From positions 1 to 64,000 of the forward strand of contig JACRIN010000025.1 in NCBI GenBank assembly GCA_016220085.1: 64,000 nt of DNA. The letters are read 5' to 3'. The notes under the pieces are model-generated. The model worked only from the letters and a program-made list of their open reading frames with translations, was not told where the DNA came from and did no database searches. Source of the stretch: Planctomycetota bacterium. GTDB taxonomy: Bacteria; Planctomycetota; UBA1135; GCA-002686595. Made by a program: the position numbers and the translations under genes. This document shows positions 61,744 to 64,000 of this stretch, piece after piece. The first letter of the stretch is position 1, and every line of letters starts with the position of its first letter.

Positions 61744-64000
61744 TGCACACGCTCGCGAAGCTCGCCGTTGCTTGCGCGCTCGTTCCGATGCTGTTCGCGC
61801 ACACCGCGCGCGCCCAAGGCGTCGAGCGCGTGCTCGTCGACAAGAAGCGCGTCGCCGATGTGCAGTTCCACGGCACGCCGTGGTCGGTGATCAAGGGCGG
61901 CGGCATCGAGGGCGCGGGTCGACAGAACCAGGTGTACACGAGCTTCGAGGTCGCCGCGGGCGATTGGCACGCGAGGCTGCGGCTCTCGGTCGGCGAACTC
62001 GGCGACAAAGGGAGCGGCTTCGCGTTCGCGGACGACGCGTTCCTCGGATTCGACGCGCACGGCAAGAAGCTCTTCGTCGACGGCGCGCGCTTCGGGGGCA
62101 AGGTCTTCGAGATCGCGGATGCGACGCGCGTCTGGGAGCCCAACCGGCCGTTCACGCTCGACGTCGCGCGGCGGGGGAGCAAGGTCAGCTTCGCGATCGA
62201 CGAGAAGCCGCTCTACGAGCTCGACTTCCACGACGGTCCGGTCGGTCGGATGGCGGTCCACCCGGGCGACACCAGTCTGCGCCTCTTCGAGTGGCGCGTG
62301 ATCGGCTCGGTCGCCGCGCGCAAGCAGTCGCCGGACGTCGAGGCGCTGCGCGAGCCGATCGATCGCGCGATCGAGCGCGGCGTCGCGTTCCTGCTCTCCG
62401 TGCAACAGCGCGACGGCTCGTGGTCGAGCGGCCAACCGCAGTACGTCTCCGGACAGACCGCGCTGTCGCTCTACGCGCTCATCAAGAGCGGCCTCGCTCC
62501 GACCGAGCCCGCGCTCGCCCGCGCGCTGCGCTTCGTCGACGCGCACCCGCCGTTCGACACGTACAGCATCGGGCTCGCGTTGATCGCGTACGAGGCGACG
62601 CACGACCCGAAGTACAAGGATCGCATGCGGCCGTTGGTGAAGCAGTTGCTGCAGAACCAACGCCAGGGGCTGTGGAGCTATCCGACCGGCTTCGACGGCC
62701 GGCGCTGGAACAGCGACCTCGGCGGCGTCGATCTCTCGAACTCTCAGTACGCGGTGCTCGGCCTGCGCGCGGCGAGCGCGGCGGGCATCGAGATCCCGCC
62801 GAAGACATGGGTAGATCTGATCGACAACGTGCTGCGTCTCCAGGAAGCGCCGAAGTCGATCGACGTCGCGCTCGCCGACGGCGAGACCGGCACCGGCAAG
62901 CGCACGATCGCGGGCTTCGGCTACAACTTCGACTCGCCCCCGAAGGGCTCGATGACGTCGGCGGGCATCTCGGCGCTGGTGATCGCGCGCGACGCGCTCG
63001 GCTCGAAGCTCGCCGGCGCGCAAGCCGCCGAGGTGCAGCAGAGCATCCAGATGGGCGTCGCGTGGCTCGGCCACTACTTCCGCGCCGACGCGCACCCGTT
63101 CGGCGACGAACCGTGGCTCTTCTACTGGCTCTACGGCGCCGAGCGCGTCGGCAGCCTGCTCGACGTCGACGAGTTCGGCGCGCACCGGTGGTACCTCGAA
63201 GGCGCGCGCTTCTTGATCGGTCGCCAAGGCGGCAACGGCGAGTGGGCGAGCAACGCGGGCGGCAACGTCCGGCCGCAGGAGACCGATACGTGCTACGCGC
63301 TGCTCTTCCTCGAGCGCGCGACGGCGCAGCGTCCGACCACCGCGGGTGCCGAGCGCTCCTTCTTCGAGCCGAAACGCGAGGTGCAGGACGACGTGCGCAT
63401 CGCGTACAGCGGCCGCGGCGCTTTCGAGTTCTGGCTCGGCGGCTTCGGCGACCGTGTGCTCGCGGAGCACGGCGGCGGCGAGCTCGCCGGCCTGCGCATC
63501 GCGTATGTCGACTACGTCTGCGAGGGCCGCGTGCTCGCGCACGTCGTCGGCGATCCGAGCCGTCCGTGGAAGGACGAACGCTTCCGCGCGAAGTTCGACC
63601 TGATCTATCCCGGCGAGTATCCGGTGGTCGCGCGGGTCTACCTCGTCTCGCCCGAGGCGCCCGCGGACGCGACGGAAGCGACGCGCTCGATCGAGTCGGG
63701 CGTCGTGCGCGTGCGTTCGCTCGGGACGTCGGCGCCGTGGCTCGACGAGCTCGTCGACTTGCGCGCGCGGAACCTGCTGGTCGACAAGGGGATGACGCTG
63801 ACGCCGAGCTCGATCAACGGCGAGGACCAACCGCATCGCGCGTTCGACGGGCTCGAGGGCTCGCGGTGGATGTGCAAGAACGACGATCCGACGCCGACGT
63901 TGATCGTCGAGCTCGCGAAGCCGGTGCAAGGGAGCGAGCTGCGGCTCTTCTCGCACTGCGCGTCCGCGCGGCTGCGCGGCCAGCACGACGTGATCCGTCG
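61740..64000 (+). CDS. Secreted DUF1080-like / terpenoid-cyclase-fold protein, 3' end outside window
   Basis: The frame is open from ATG 61740 to the right edge, giving 753 codons so far. A signal peptide covers about 1-26 (ACALVPMLFAHTARAQ). Residues about 30-190 resemble the DUF1080 (3-keto-disaccharide hydrolase) or concanavalin-like fold. Residues about 205-545 are alpha/alpha-toroid repeats as in squalene-hopene cyclase and prenyltransferase families (GVAFLLSVQQRDGSWSSG, ARFLIGRQGGNGEWASN), common in planctomycete secreted proteins without cyclase activity. The last visible part (SSINGEDQPHRAFDGLEGSRW) looks like the start of a discoidin domain. The start overlaps the previous stop (ATGA), so it belongs to the fucose operon. 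The function is unknown. Confidence 0.78.
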   Translation, partial: MMHTLAKLAVACALVPMLFAHTARAQGVERVLVDKKRVADVQFHGTPWSVIKGGGIEGAGRQNQVYTSFEVAAGDWHARLRLSVGELGDKGSGFAFADDAFLGFDAHGKKLFVDGARFGGKVFEIADATRVWEPNRPFTLDVARRGSKVSFAIDEKPLYELDFHDGPVGRMAVHPGDTSLRLFEWRVIGSVAARKQSPDVEALREPIDRAIERGVAFLLSVQQRDGSWSSGQPQYVSGQTALSLYALIKSGLAPTEPALARALRFVDAHPPFDTYSIGLALIAYEATHDPKYKDRMRPLVKQLLQNQRQGLWSYPTGFDGRRWNSDLGGVDLSNSQYAVLGLRAASAAGIEIPPKTWVDLIDNVLRLQEAPKSIDVALADGETGTGKRTIAGFGYNFDSPPKGSMTSAGISALVIARDALGSKLAGAQAAEVQQSIQMGVAWLGHYFRADAHPFGDEPWLFYWLYGAERVGSLLDVDEFGAHRWYLEGARFLIGRQGGNGEWASNAGGNVRPQETDTCYALLFLERATAQRPTTAGAERSFFEPKREVQDDVRIAYSGRGAFEFWLGGFGDRVLAEHGGGELAGLRIAYVDYVCEGRVLAHVVGDPSRPWKDERFRAKFDLIYPGEYPVVARVYLVSPEAPADATEATRSIESGVVRVRSLGTSAPWLDELVDLRARNLLVDKGMTLTPSSINGEDQPHRAFDGLEGSRWMCKNDDPTPTLIVELAKPVQGSELRLFSHCASARLRGQHDVIR

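Overview
The window is GC-rich (near 70% by eye) and gene-dense, with no rRNA, tRNA, CRISPR, prophage or transposase that I can see. Several traits point to the Planctomycetota, probably an environmental, glycan-degrading lineage. These are Tat-exported Gfo/Idh/MocA oxidoreductases, ECF sigma factors with very long C-terminal extensions, a Tricorn-like protease, a lone PilT, and a secreted protein ending in a domain typical of planctomycete surface proteins. The lineage call is an inference from gene content; there is no marker gene here to prove it.

Layout. Positions 1-6.2 kb hold the tail of a secreted protein, an EamA transporter, pilT and a minus-strand lipid-linked glycosylation operon (small membrane protein, family 2 glycosyltransferase, GT39-like glycosyltransferase). 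From 6.3 to 21.4 kb lie a UvrD/PcrA helicase, a DUF350 membrane protein, a secreted protein with a pseudopilin-G-like tail, an ATP/ADP-antiporter-like carrier, an M64 peptidase, a Tricorn-like protease, a class C beta-lactamase-family gene cut by an in-frame TAG, a Tat-exported epimerase and a DinB protein. From 21.4 to 25.2 kb are two long non-coding stretches, an MFS carrier and an ApbE lipoprotein. From 25.2 to 31.8 kb is a plus-strand set of mostly exported sugar-modifying proteins: an SUMF1-like lipoprotein, two consecutive pairs of Gfo/Idh oxidoreductase plus TIM-barrel isomerase, a RhaM-type mutarotase and an SGNH hydrolase.

From 31.8 to 41.7 kb (minus strand) are an M60-like metallopeptidase, two tandem ECF sigma factors that each continue through a membrane helix into about five carboxypeptidase-regulatory-like repeats, and a GH29 alpha-L-fucosidase lipoprotein. 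After a small nucleotidyltransferase module, a CutC protein and a sodium:solute symporter comes the clearest system in the window. It is a divergent L-fucose locus at 45.5-64 kb: an RbsABC-type importer on the minus strand, an intergenic 15-bp-arm palindrome, and a tightly coupled plus-strand operon led by an IclR regulator.

How the fucose genes fit together (inferred from family membership): GH29 fucosidases release L-fucose outside the cytoplasm and the ABC importer brings it in. A dehydrogenase, probably the Gfo/Idh protein, makes the lactone. A COG3618 lactonase gives L-fuconate, and an ENOSF1-like dehydratase gives 2-keto-3-deoxy-L-fuconate. A DHRS6-like SDR oxidises this, and an FAH-family hydrolase cleaves the product to pyruvate and L-lactate. 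An LhgO-type flavoprotein and an Ldh_2-family dehydrogenase are then well placed to oxidise L-lactate. The operon continues into a second GH29 enzyme, another glycosidase-like protein and a secreted protein that runs off the end.

The most unusual items are the paired single-polypeptide transmembrane sigma factors, the fucose-operon palindrome, two arrays of the same 8-bp repeat, a 22-bp degenerate minisatellite, a long hairpin between two oxidoreductase genes, and two lipoprotein genes whose start regions overlap on opposite strands.
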